Below, in pieces: positions 43,854 to 55,070 of a DNA stretch of 64,000 nucleotides (its first letter is position 1; each line of letters begins with the position of its first letter). The position numbers and the translations under genes are program-made. The notes below the pieces were generated by a model. That model saw only the letters and a program-made list of their open reading frames with translations. It searched no databases and was not told the DNA's origin. Source of the stretch: Nemopilema nomurai (lineage: Eukaryota; Cnidaria; Scyphozoa; Rhizostomeae; Rhizostomatidae); NCBI GenBank assembly GCA_003864495.1, contig PEDN01001356.1, positions 1 to 64,000 of the forward strand, in the 5' to 3' direction.

Positions 43854-44712
43854 ACTGCACCAACAAAGTAGTCTTTTTTTCGTCAGTATCTGAGAATGAA
43901 TCTGGGTCTGAAGACATATCCGAGGGCACATTTTTGCTGACTGCTCTTACACGCTTCTGGATACAGCATGTGGAAAAGTGACCTCTCTTACCACAGGTGT
44001 TGCAGTGCTTGTTGTATGCAGGGCAGTTTCTCCTATTATGGGAGTAGTTGCAGAATTTGCATTGCTGAATTTTGGTTGTGCCATGTCTCTTGTAAGGAAA
44101 GGGGGGTTTCTTAGCTTGCACTGTTTTGGTGATAGCGGAAGTAGATTTTTCTTCACTGTGGGCTTGGATAATTTTGGCATGTTTGCGTGTAATTTCAGCA
44201 GCCTGGCCTATCTTTATACACTTGTCTAAATTGATTTCAGGCTCTCTTAGCACGCGTTCTCGTAGAGCTTTGTCATTGGTTCCTATAGTGATCATATCCT
44301 TGATCAATGAATCTTTCAGATCATCAAATTCACAGTCCTGTGACAGTTTTCGAAGAGTGGTGGTGAATTCATCAAAGCTTTCACTACCGTGCTGCCTATA
44401 TGTAAGGAATGTGTACCTCAGGAAAGTTAAATTCTTCCTGGGTGCACAGTAGCTGTCAAATTTCTGAATAATTTTATCTAACTTCATATTGTCTCCATCA
44501 GAATCAAACGTAAAAGTATTATATATTTCACGCCCTTTTTTGCCTATGCAAGTGAGAAAAATGCTAGACTTAACCTTATCTGACTTGTCAGAGGACTCAG
44601 TAGCGTCAAGGTCGAGTGTCAGTTCCTGTTTCCAAACACGCCAATTGTTAGAAACATTGCCGTCGAAAGTAAGTGGCTGCGGTGGCGAAAAATTTAGGCC
44701 CGACTCCATCAT
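43777..44712 (-). CDS. Gypsy gag with two zinc knuckles
   Basis: A 311-codon open frame from ATG 44712. The capsid-like part has LTFDGNVSNNWRVWKQELTL (typical retrotransposon gag opening), FLTCIGKKGREIYNTF, LTFLRYTFLTYRQ and SFDEFTTTLRKLSQDCEF. The nucleocapsid end has CKFCNYSHNRRNCPAYNKHC then CNTCGKRGHFSTCC (two Cys/His knuckles). The frame is intact. It begins about 115 bp inside the 5' LTR boundary (44829), leaving a short leader. The protease-pol region follows through a frame change. Confidence 0.88.
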   Translation of the reverse strand: MMESGLNFSPPQPLTFDGNVSNNWRVWKQELTLDLDATESSDKSDKVKSSIFLTCIGKKGREIYNTFTFDSDGDNMKLDKIIQKFDSYCAPRKNLTFLRYTFLTYRQHGSESFDEFTTTLRKLSQDCEFDDLKDSLIKDMITIGTNDKALRERVLREPEINLDKCIKIGQAAEITRKHAKIIQAHSEEKSTSAITKTVQAKKPPFPYKRHGTTKIQQCKFCNYSHNRRNCPAYNKHCNTCGKRGHFSTCCIQKRVRAVSKNVPSDMSSDPDSFSDTDEKKTTLLVQFTKMKKYSQTLSPRIQTHTQSTHSL

Positions 44713-44828
44713 AACAAAATACAGATGTTTGTACGGTTATGGACAAAGAAAGTGACAAAATAAGCAGTTCGTAGTGTCTACTTATCCTTCGTGAACTGTG
44801 GGTCTTGAAAAAATCGCAACTGACACCA

Positions 44829-44961
44829 TGTTATGTTCTGCAAGAGTACTGTAAAAATAGGACACATCTTCTCGTCCATGTGAGTTTAATCAACGAACAG
44901 CGCAAGTTACTACTTTATGTAAGAATACTAAAACCACTACTTCATGTAAGATAACATAACA
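44829..44961 (-). repeat. 5' LTR of the Gypsy element (133 bp)
   Basis: Matches 40511-40643 over the full 133 bp with about six substitutions (for example tgtaaaaatagg against tgtaaagatagg). Followed directly by TACTA. Confidence 0.92.
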
Positions 44962-44966
44962 TACTA
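44962..44966 (+). repeat. Right 5-bp target duplication (TACTA)
   Basis: Identical to 40506-40510. Confidence 0.88.
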
Positions 44967-45100
44967 TACTATGAAATTTCTTGTAGTGGTAATAATTTGA
45001 GCCACTGTTTGCAGGACATTCAATGGCAATAGATGGTTCCCATATCCTACCCACAATGCACTACATTCCCAGTGGCGGCCATATTGGAGGTACTGGAGGA
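44967..45100 (-). pseudogene. Harbinger transposase, part 5' of the Gypsy insertion
   Basis: Read on the minus strand towards the insertion it gives IAIECPANSGSNYYHYKKFH followed by S at the target site, and the next residues (IVLMAMCDSKY) are encoded left of the Gypsy at 40505 downwards. The first catalytic block (DGxHIAIE) is recognisable with two small insertions at about 45030 (gatatgggaaccatctattgcc). Further upstream the homology is lost near 45100. Confidence 0.72.
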
Positions 45101-45169
45101 GTGGAGGTTGATTAGTGGTAACTAACATACTACTGCAGACGTAGCTCTCAGCGTAAATTATAATTAATA

Positions 45170-46600
45170 ATGCCATTTCACTGTTGCATTGTTGGTTGCA
45201 GTAATACGAAAACGAAAGTAGACGGGCTCAGTTTCTTTCGAATACCAACAATACGGAAGAGAGAGGATAGTGCAGTGGAAGAGCTTTCCACGAAGAGACA
45301 CCGATTATGGTTCGCAGCCATTAATTGTTCAGATTCGTCTTGGAAGACGACGGAGTATTGGCGTGTTTGAAGTGAACATTTTAGGAATGGTGGGTGAAGA
45401 TTTCTATTTAGACGATGATTGCTTTTTGACTTTGGCATGCTTGCTTAACTTACAAAAGTTTCTTCGAGTGTCATTAGTGTAGTCCTGCTTATAAAACTCT
45501 CTTGTGCACGAATACAGATAAAATATATTTGGATGTTGTCTTTCAAAGTCTGCCTGGGTCTTGTATGTTAACTAATTTCTGTTGCCTGGGTCTTTCAAAG
45601 TATTCCTTGCAAAATAACTTTACAATTCTAAAGGTTAATGATGAGTGCTTATATTCTTGTTTCTAATGTTTGTTATTTTTTGCTTAAAGTTATGTTTTAA
45701 TCAATTTTGTATTGCTAGGAGAACCTGCTGATCTGCACGATGAGTCCAACCCTGACTGGACACCAACTTTGAAACTGGGATATAAAGACCATTCCCAATT
45801 GAGTGATGACATTGGGAGATATGAAAGAATAAGAAAAAGGCAAAAAACTGTGGAGCCTGTCAACAATGACAAAAGTTCCATTCCAATGAATCCATTCCTG
45901 ATTTTGATGCTGAAGGCCCAATTGAAAAGTATCAATTAACCATTGAAAAGGACATTCAGAATGAACATCATGACCTTGATTATCCTTTAATTGATGCAAG
46001 ACAAAAAATTGAGGTGCTTCAAGCCCAAGTTGCAAAGATGGAAGAAACATTGGGAAGGCTGCAGTTTAAGCTGCTTTCAGATTTCAAAAATGATGCAGAA
46101 GTCTGTTATTTTCAGGATTGCCCTCAAAGGAAATACTGAAGGCAGTTCATGATCTAGTTTCATCACACATTTCAGAAAATGGGAACTCCAGTTTAAATAA
46201 GTTTCAAGTACTTATACCTTAATGAGAATGAGACTAAATCTTCAGCTTGTTGATCTTGCACACAGATTTGGTGTAAGTAGAAACACTGTTTCAAGGGTTT
46301 TCAGATCCACAATTTACCTAATGTATACAAACCTATAACAATTGGTTATTTGGCCAGATAAAGAGGAAATAGCAAAATCAATGCCTATGGTTTTTTACAA
46401 ACAATTTTAAAGGCGTGTCAGGGTGATTGTAGATTGCTTTGAAATATTTATAGAACGGCCATCTGACTTGAGTGCAAGAGCACAAACTTGGTCCTCATAC
46501 AAGCACCACAATACAGTGAAATATCTCATCGGTTTATCATTTTTGTCACATAAAATAGCTGCATAAAAGAAACTGATGTCAAATCAAAACTAACTACATT
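45170..46600 (+). pseudogene. ISL2EU transposase remnant (copy D)
   Basis: The THAP exon from ATG 45170 reads HCCIVGCSNTKTK, LSFFRIP, WFAAINCSDSSW, then YWRV followed by TGA where Cys is expected, then SEHF. A segment with DLHDESNPDWTPTLKLGYKD (about 45735) follows, then a coiled coil (IEVLQAQVAKMEETLGRLQF, about 46000). From about 46215 pieces in several frames give the HTH (HRFGVSRNTVS-like) and the first DDE block ([13 protein letters not shown], about 46437, then [18 protein letters not shown]). The homology ends at about 46600, before the second and third catalytic residues, so the copy is truncated and riddled with stops. Confidence 0.75.
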
Positions 46601-46968
46601 CCTGGAGAAGTTGGATGTATGGGTGGGGCTGGGCGTGGCAAACTAAATTGCATCAAATTGGAAATTAATGCCAGAAGCATTAAAAACCAAATACAACGTG
46701 ATCTCACAAAAGAGTCAAGTAATTGAACTACATGAGCATTAGTGTAAAAAGTTAACTCAACATATATAAGGGTATAGTAGAGCCCAACTTCAATTATTGC
46801 TGCTCTGTTTTGGGCTCCTGTTGAACTACTGGAACTACTAAGCTAAATTAATCACACTTGGATAATAGAGCTGCAAGAATAGTGACAAATAGCCCAAAAG
46901 TGTTACCCTGCATAAATAAATAAATAAATAAACATCATACACTTTAATTGTTAAATATTTGCTAGCAG
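46601..46968. other. Intergenic with an (ATAA)n microsatellite
   Basis: No gene. An (ATAA)5 run lies at about 46912-46932. A fragment at about 46720-46860 loosely resembles a non-LTR reverse transcriptase end on the plus strand (YIRVX then NCCSVLGSC-like in a degraded frame), but it is too short to support. Confidence 0.4.
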
Positions 46969-47990
46969 TTATTGTTTTTTAATTTGTGTGGAATTCTTTG
47001 AAACAATTTCTTGAAGCTGTGATACAAAGTCCAACCCTACATTTGGTGCACCCAATCCTTGTTTTATCTCCATATTTTGAGTACCTTGGTCTGTCTTGTC
47101 TATGTCCTGGCCAGTGTTGCAGTCCATCATGGCGAACATCATCTTAGGGGATTCTTGTGGGGGCTCTTCTTGGCCTTTTTGCAATGCCATCCTCTGTCGG
47201 CTTAAGGCTTGGTCTGCCTCTTCCTCCTTTTTGGCAAAGAATTTCTTACCAACGAGGAAGTCACCTGTGCTGTGAAGTGCAGCAGGTATGTTTGCTCTGC
47301 TTGGGGTATGCCACCCTGTCCACTGAGTCATCGGTTGAGGCACCAAGCATGTATCAGGCTTGTTCCCAGGATCCAGAAAAAGATCCGCATGTAGCCCTTT
47401 TGCTTCTGTGGTGAAGTCGATACAGTGCTTGAAACATATCAAACCAATCGACTCCAACCCATTCCTCCATTATAAATTTGCACAATTGCAGGCCTTTCCA
47501 CATCAACATATTTCTTTTCCTTTGTACTCCATCTTCTGACAGTTTCAACTGGTGCTGTGAAAGCATGATTGGAGCCAAGCTGCACCATTTTGTTATCATA
47601 CCACCTCACCACAGTCAGTCCAGAATTGAGGTCAACTGCACCATCAAAAGAGCCTCTGCCTTCCTTCTTCAACTCATTTTCTGTTTTCAAGGTGCATCCC
47701 TTGATGTGATTTTAAGGCAAGGTGCCTACAGCAAACATGCCCCATTCCTTTAGCCTTGACAGTAAAATAAGGTGGGTGAAATAGTTGTCAAAGAACACCT
47801 TGTAATTTTGATGCTTTGGTCAAACTTGCACACATTCTCAGAACTATATCACCTGAACATAAACCAATGCTCTCACAAGGCAGTCTTGTATGATCTGGGG
47901 CACCAGCAAGTTCAAAATCATGGCAAAACCCACTCATGGACTTTCGAATATCTTGAAACCCCATTTCTTCGGCCTCTTTGGCAAGGCTGA
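46969..47990 (-). pseudogene. piggyBac transposase, C-terminal half (second locus)
   Basis: Begins KRPKKWGFKIFESP at about 47985, continues through decayed sequence to KVFFDNYFTHLILLSRL (second catalytic Asp), TENELKKEGRGSFDGAVDL, LTVVRWYDNKMVQLGSNHAF, RRWSTKEKKYVDVERPAIVQ and, after a frame change, WVGVDWFDMFQALYR (third Asp retained, GVD). The C-terminal stretch gives GRPSLKPTEDGIAKRPRRAP and VRHDGLQHWP. Several frameshifts are present. No N-terminal half is visible; instead MULE sequence of the same strand abuts at about 47990. Confidence 0.82.
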
Positions 47991-49275
47991 ATATTGAACT
48001 GTAGAAGCCAACGCATAAATTGTTTTTACCTCTTTAATGCACAGCCAGGTTCTCTCAATATATTCCTTCAAACATCTGTGTTCATCGGACATCCAATATT
48101 TTGTTGCTTTCAGCGCTTTGATGTCTTTTTCACTTGATTCAATAGATCGAGATCTTGCTAACCATCGGAGCTTTGACAACACGTCATCTTTTATGTCTCT
48201 GCAACCGTTTGCCGTTTTTGAGAGCCATCTTTCCCACGCTTGTCCACGATGAAAATTGCAGATAAACACCTTATAATCTGGTTACATGAAAATTGTTTTT
48301 TATATTTCAAAAAAATTCAAAGAAATCTGACCTGAAAATGTTTGCAAGTCAGTAAAATAAGATAGATACTTAGTTAGTTACTTACTCACTCGCTCACTCA
48401 ATTACTTACTCGCTATTAACGTACTTAGGAACAAAGTTCTTTTTGTGTTTTCAATGCACAAAAATTGTAGATTGTTTGGAAACTATTTTGGAACCAACAT
48501 TTGAAACGAAGGCATTGAAAATGTCGGAGATTTAAATCGGAAACATTCAAGATTTAGCAGCAAACCTTCATAAACGTTTTCAATGGCATGGATTTCTTCG
48601 TTGCAAAAATCCGTCTTAAAATATCTTGGGACATAATCCGGATTCCAGCTCTTAATGATTTCAAGTGCTTCTTGGATACTATTTGTGTCTTCATTTTCTA
48701 AGACAAAGGTCGCAAGGACTTGGTAATCAACGTTCGTTTTCACGACTAAAAAAACAACGGCAGCGTGTATCTTGTTGTTCGATATGTTGCATCTAGAAAA
48801 GATATTTCATTTCCATAGCATAGAAGCAACCTTCTCTGTTCTGCAGTTTGATAAATAAAAAGAAATTGTCCACGATTGAACAGCTTTATTTCTGCATCAT
48901 CGTCATCTACACACATATCGTCGTTTGGGCTTTCATGCCTTTCATCGTTTGACACGATGGCTGTCGGACGGAAAAATATGTTGCTGTTTAACTACTCTTC
49001 TTTCCAAATCTTTATTTTCTCGACAAGACATTCTCGATCCATCATGGAATGGCGCTGTTTTCTTTGGGCATGGACTATGTGTGATCGAATGATTCAGGTG
49101 CTCGGATAGTATCTTTGATTGATAGTCGCGGGAAGGTCTGCATCTGCAAACAACTTGTACTTTACTACTATTTTCAACTGGCGTCGCATTTCATTGACAG
49201 TTGTTACACCCTCCTTTACTAACATGACGATCTTTCGGACAAGGTAGGGATCAATTTCTTGTGATATTCCATCTT
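47991..49275 (-). pseudogene. MULE (Mutator-like) transposase, 5' part
   Basis: On the minus strand from about 49275: KDGISQEIDPYLVRKIVMLV and VNEMRRQL, then FFRP, an acidic gap, FNRGQFLFIYQTAEQRRLLL, the first catalytic block SFLDATYRTTRYTLPLFF, then VKTNVDYQVLATFVLENED, EIIKSWNPDYVPRYFKTDFC (second Asp), CNFHRGQAWERWLSKTANG and CLKEYIERTWL, ending at about 48000. This matches MULE transposases of invertebrates (FLDATYRT, TDxxxxE, CxFHRxQAW). Short frame changes occur. The end containing the third catalytic Glu and the SWIM finger is missing; piggyBac sequence follows directly. Confidence 0.8.
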
Positions 49276-49299
49276 TCTGAAACGTGAGTGATTGATACT

Positions 49300-50440
49300 T
49301 TCAAATAATGATACTTTGATAATGATGGTAAATCAAGGGGATATTGAGTCACAGTTTCCAGCTAGCCATCCTGAAGAGACAAAAATGGACTCAACGGAAA
49401 CGTTGAAATGAGGGTGAAATTGTATTAATTGGTACATGAGATGTTAGTTTGTCTTTGTGATTAAAAAATTTCTTTTGCATTTCTTTGGTTTTCTGGAAAG
49501 CCCATTCTATAATTTATGTTTGTGGATACATATTATGTTTGTGAGTTTAGTGCATATTTTGAAAAAAGTAAGAAAAGAAGAGACAACAGGATTAGAAGGT
49601 CCAAACATAAATGAGGGACAACACGAAATGCCAACACAAAAGGTGGTTTATTTGATTGTAAATCATTTGATTGATTGTCTTTGCTGCTTTTGGTTGAACT
49701 GATAATCTGCTTAAAATCCATGTCCTTCTACTACTTGAAATCAACAATTACCTATATTGGTGACATTATTCAGCACAATAGGAACAACAGAGGTTTTTCA
49801 TTTGAAATAAAGTATTTCTAAAATGTTTTATGGGCATGAAACCTTTCCCTTAAAAATAATAGCTATGTTCCTTATTTAAATGTAGTTTTTACGTTTCCTA
49901 CAAAGGAGCAAAACTTTATAAGGCTCTTTTAGATTAAAAACTAATTGCTTCTGGATAAATAGAGGTAATCATTTAATATTAATTATTCTTCTCCTCCTTC
50001 AAGGTCGCTATGAGTTCAATGAAGCCTTCTTTTTGGGTACCTAAATTTTTGTTTGCAGGCTAAATCTTGGAATATATGTAGTAGAGATGTGCTTCTTGAA
50101 ACTTAAAGATTTGATACAATAATTTTATGAGTTTTTGTAAAATTTTCAAAGGAATGAGGTATTCTTAAAATTTAACAACTTAAAAAAGGCCATCAATATG
50201 CTTGAGTTTTAGAGATTGTTCTATGTTGATTAACAGTCTTTTGGAAGGCAGAATTTTTCAGCCAATTAACCTTTTTATTTCAATAATATAAACATAATCA
50301 TTTCGGAAAGTGCATTTTAAAAGGACTCTTATCCAGGTTGTATATACATGCTTCGTTATATATGCAAACTAGAGTCAATCAAACATGAGATTGATCATGT
50401 GATGATAACCTTTTAATGATTTGAGATGCATTTCAATCAG
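49300..50440. other. Intergenic, no gene seen
   Basis: AT-rich, with no recognisable coding segment. It may contain the 5' exons or promoter of the KDZ element that follows. Confidence 0.45.
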
Positions 50441-53400
50441 CATTCAGTAGCGCATTTAGAGAGTGGAAATTTGTTTCCAGCAACATCAAATTTCAGAATG
50501 GAAATGATGATTTTGTGTGCCCAGTTTGTTCTGATGTTTGCCACTCTATACATATTGATGGTCATCGTAAAACATATTGATTTAAGAGAGTGCCACGGTA
50601 ATTTTGGTAGACACTGCTTTTAGTCACACCAGTTGTTTCTTTGTAAAGCTTTGATTGAAAGCGCAGCGTGACTATAAATAGAGTGTCATACAATTTTATA
50701 TATCTTGGTCTTAATTTTTGTGACTGTAACCTATGTGACTTTCAGCAGAGTGGCTAAAAGCAGTGTCAATTGCTTAAAAATTTTTTTAACATGAAGCTTT
50801 AGAAAAAGAAAATATGTATTTCTGGTAGTTTTTTAGAAGGACATAAATGTCATATGTAAACGAGTGATGATGCTGATGTATGTGACAGTTGATATCTCCT
50901 CTTTTGGTCACAATTAAGATTATTTCTCCCTTTGAGTTTTCCATTTCTTTTTTTTTCCATTAATACCATTCTTGTAGGTGTGAGTTGTAGATTCAATATG
51001 GTATGCAAAATGTTGTTATCAAATACTTGCAAGCCTATAATTTAGCTTAAGTTGGTTTTTACCTGTTTTAGTATTTGTTAAAAACAGTTAAGAGTAATTA
51101 TGATTACAAATATGTTAACTCTTTTTAAGCGGATATTGTGTATCCCTATTCGGTGACAAATTCATCGAAAATAATGCAGAGGTACAAACACACATGAAAA
51201 ACCTGTATAACAAAATCGGAAGTTAGGTAAGTACTTAATTTTTATTGAATGAATCTATTCATCAAATGAAGATATTTTAAAATTTTCATCTATAAAAGTA
51301 AGAATATATCACCTGAATGTCTGCTGATCAAATGTGCGGATCTTTGTATTGGCAAGTTTCTCGATCCAAGTCAAGCAAAAGCTACGTGACTTTGGACGAA
51401 ACAGGACTAGTTGTTGCTGGTTGTCGCCATGTTCTAGCTCTGAAAGACGTGAACATGTTTGCTGGTGAGCATTATGGTTACGCTCTTTTTTTGCACCAAC
51501 TCCTTTTCGGTGAAGTACAGATGGGATTTTATAGGGCAAGACATAATGAGTAAATACTGGTCATGCCTCGAAAAAGTTGCTTCTAAGTTCCCTGACAAGT
51601 CAGCGCTACTTGATACGAATAAGCACTCTCTGTGATGCATTGGAAAGCATGTTCTTTAGAATGTCAGGAAAAAGCGTCTAAAAAGATCTAGATGCAAGAA
51701 TACACTTGTTAAATGTACAAAAATTTTCTTGAAAAATTTGAAATTTTGATTGCTCTACGTATTCTGTCATAAAAAGCTTGAAACATTTATTAGCATTTGA
51801 ATGCTCAAATATTTTTTATCTCATTCTTAGATACTTACCTGGACAATCTTTTGCTCATGAACTGCTGGTGCAGTTCTCGATGATACCTTTCTCCAGTTGG
51901 CTTTAGTTTTAGATTTAATTATTGATGGGTAGCTAGAAATCCACCAGATCTTCCATATTTCCATATCACGATTTGAAGTTGTGGAACTAAATGATCCAGA
52001 TTTTTTCCTTTTTAGTTGGTCTAGGGAGGATTTTACCAAGACAAAGCCGCTTTATCCACTGGAGAAAGCATGGAGCAATTTTTCTCCTTCTTTGCGAAAT
52101 GTGGATTAAGAACAAAGAGCATGAATGCATCTGGTATTCAAAGCTAAAAATTTTATTACTACACATTGCCTCTAAATTTAAACCTTTCATGCTAATGGAA
52201 AATTGTTAAGGTAACTGCGAAATTATTTCAATTTGTAATTGCTTTCTATAAGAAATCATTTTTTCCCCAGCAGGAGTCGATGCATTATTGACCAAACATG
52301 CTGCATTTTGGAACATGCGAAAGAAGAGATTTTGGCATCATCTTTAGCCAAGCAATATGGTAAGGTTACAATTTACTCTTCTTCATTTGATGCTGCTTTG
52401 CCAATGCTTTCCTTTTGGTGTTTGATGTTAAAAAGAATTTCCCGGGTCTGAAAATCCCTTACTATGCGAAATGGACGATGTTGTAATGTTAAAGTTTATT
52501 TTCCAAAGGCTAAGGAAAAGATCAATTTTGCCAAAGAAGAAAAATCGGAATTGCTTAAAACAGTGACGTCTCGTCCTGATGACACTTAAATTAAAACATG
52601 GGAAACAGAATTCAGAAGTAAAGCATGAGGTGGGAATATCTTCTCCTGAATACATTTTGACTGATGACCTGAATATTCTTTTCTTTTTTTATTGCTGGCA
52701 TATGTTATGAACAATCAGGATGAGCCCCTTAGATACAAATACAGTTCAGAACATCGTAAAAAGCAATCTAAGTTGTGCAATTTTCGATTGAAAGCTAATA
52801 ATGATATCATTTATTTTCAGCAATATACTATTGCTATTAACTAACTGGGTTAAATTGCTTTTTGAGGTTTATTGCGTTTAGGTCAATCCCATAAGTAAAC
52901 TGTAGTTGAAATAAGTTTTGCTCATTGCCAGCTTCTTTTGATCGTCAAAATTCCAGCACTGTTGTTAACCAGCTTGCAATATACCTAAAACTGCATCAAG
53001 AAGTTTCAACAGCCCCTGTTTTACAAGAATTCGTTAAAAAAACGATAAAGCCTGTAGTATAATGTCTGGTATAGTATAAAAAAAACATTTATTTAATTTT
53101 CATATACAAATTTCACAAAAGAGCTGTAATGCTGTTTTGCTACTGTTTAATGTATAATGAAAGACTATTGCCATAGACGCTTAAATTATATTACTGTTTT
53201 TCGTTTTTAAGAGGGTAAATTTGACTTTGTAGGAGAATGCACAAGTTGATGCCTCTTCCTAGATTGAAACACTGGTATCGCACGATTCAAAGTGCTGATC
53301 CATGGATCAGAACAATCAATTTGAAGCTGAATATTTTGTATTATTTATCCTCTTGTTGTCTATCCAAGATTATAACCTTCAATACAAGTAGTCAACTGCC

Positions 53401-54400
53401 ATTTTTAAATGTTTTCAACACTGAGATATGATCTGTTTCCGCTTACCCCTGTGCTATATAACTTTAAGGACAAGAAGAACTCTACAAAATTGTTGCTGGA
53501 AGACAGGTACAAACCGCGCGTCTGGTTAGAAGGATGGATAATTTAGAAAAAAGCTTTTGGCAGAAGGGTACGATAAACAGAAAGCTCTACGCGATGGTAG
53601 ATGTCATTTTGCAGAAAGAACTTAAGAGTTGCTGCGTACACGTATCATTTACACGTACGTCTACATACAGCAGCAAAAACACAACATTCCTTGTGTGTCC
53701 GGTAGACATTTGATACTCTTCTGGATTTAATATATGTTTTCTTCAGTTTCCCGTTGGATTTCTATTTTTAAAAATTACGTGGTCAAAATCTTTTACCATG
53801 CTTTGCAGATACTTCAAAAAGGATAACAAAAACCCAAAAAGAATATTTGAGCTATTAGAAAAAACAGTAGAAAAGTATAACGTAGTCGTGAATTTAACTA
53901 ATGGGCCAATTCCTCTGAAGTTAGATGCAGTGTCTTCTGAAATTTCTGCATGGCAAGAAACCTAGGGTATGGCAAGCTGTTTGTGATTTTAGTTTCATAC
54001 CAACAAATCCAATTTTATCAAATCCATTATTTTTGGCATTTAGCAAGAAATTAACCAGTATTATCATGCATTGTGCATACCAAGACGGGCCAACTTTTTA
54101 GCCATCGCGGAGGCATTGAGTTCCCATTCGTTATTTGGTAGTGTAATGTGTTGTTGTTTTATTTGGTTAGCCTGATAATGTACTTCTTTAACATTTTATT
54201 CACCAAAATGGTATTCAAACCTCTCTTCTTTTGCAGAACAAAGCAACACTCCTGGATGGCTGCGAAAGCGAATTGTTGATAAAAATGTTTTGCTCAAACG
54301 TTGCAAAGAGGAGTTTTTCCTTTTGGTAGAGGGGATGCAAGCTTATTGCGCTTTCTTTAAGGTGGACGTATGGCAGATTTTCATTTTCATGGAGGTTTGG
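50441..54400 (+). pseudogene. KDZ (Zisupton-like) transposase, multi-exon remnant
   Basis: Scattered exons in order on the plus strand. About 50441-50595: FREWKFV, DDFVCPVCSDVCHSIHIDGH (zinc pair and first acidic block), interrupted by one TGA, with a donor after VPR. About 51128-51222: FGDKFIENNAEVQTHMKNLY. About 51333-51510: CGSLYWQVSR, TLDETGLVVAGCRHVLALKD, VNMFAGEHYGY. About 51538-51680: MSKYWSCLEKV. About 52017-52135: ALSTGESMEQFFSFFAKCGL. Later exons at about 53475-53640, 53806-53968 and 54238-54400 (WLRKRIVDKNVLLKRCKEEF). This succession is characteristic of KDZ transposases. Stops and lost blocks (a degraded MHAxxH region) indicate decay, but exon-intron architecture is still readable. 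Confidence 0.72.
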
Positions 54401-54658
54401 ATACTAATGGATGTAAAACCTTCAAACTTGAGAATTTTGAAATGAAACTTTCCAATAATGTTCAGTAATAACTAAAGAAAATTTTTGAAGTTTAAAATAA
54501 TTGGTCACATGACCATGGTGTATTCTACAGACCGGAATAGTCCGGCGGTGAAACGTGCATAAGAAATTATTAAAAATGTAATAAAAATGTTACAGTAACA
54601 GCTAATATGTAAAAATGGTCCTCATGATATAATGTTTGCTTTGTATTAATAAAAAGTT

Positions 54659-54812
54659 TCTATGGCAACCGTTGCCATAGATACACAGAGAAACACTATT
54701 TTCTTGGATTTTGGTCCATCTATTTGACTTAGCACATTGGTCCATCTATTTGACTTAGATACACAGAGAAACACTATTTTCTTGGATTTTGGTCCATCTA
54801 TTTGACTTAGCA
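54659..54812 (+). repeat. Small direct repeat with adjoining palindrome
   Basis: The segment agatacacagagaaacact followed by attttcttggattttggtccatctatttgacttag occurs at about 54677 and 54759; part of it (ttggtccatctatttgactt) also appears in between. At 54660-54680 there is a perfect palindrome, ctatggcaac-c-gttgccatag. Confidence 0.8.
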
Positions 54813-55070
54813 AAATTTTGTCTGTACAAAACAATAAGCTCTTTGAAACCATTCTTCTTGCTAAATTTGGTGCTGATATCTTTTCTTGTTCATCAGATAA
54901 TCTTTCTTGAGTAAAAACGTGCGTAAATTCAAAAATCGCATTTAAAGTTTTCCATGCAGTTAATAAGACATATTAGGTACAGTGAAAAGAACTTTTTAAT
55001 GTTAAATGAAAAAGTAACTTCTAACTTACAATGGATAGATTCTTATCCTGATTTCAGTTTCATATAAAGT

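Larger units (their letters stand above)
40511..44961 (-). mobile_element. Gypsy LTR retrotransposon with 133-bp LTRs
   Basis: A 4,451-bp element bounded by two 133-bp LTRs (TGTTATGTTCTG...ATAACATAACA) and a TACTA target duplication. The minus strand encodes gag (44712-43777) and pol (protease, RT, RNase H, integrase; about 43850-40624) without an envelope gene. By eye the LTRs differ at about six positions, so insertion is fairly recent but not new. The pol frame has at least two breaks. It is inserted in the Harbinger transposase sequence. Confidence 0.93.

Noticed and set aside
46720..46870. Faint resemblance to a non-LTR retrotransposon reverse transcriptase tail
   Set aside because: Fewer than 40 residues in a degraded frame, not enough to support a feature.
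48361..48420. tactta/cactcgctcactc simple repeat
   Set aside because: Low-complexity sequence with no recognised function.
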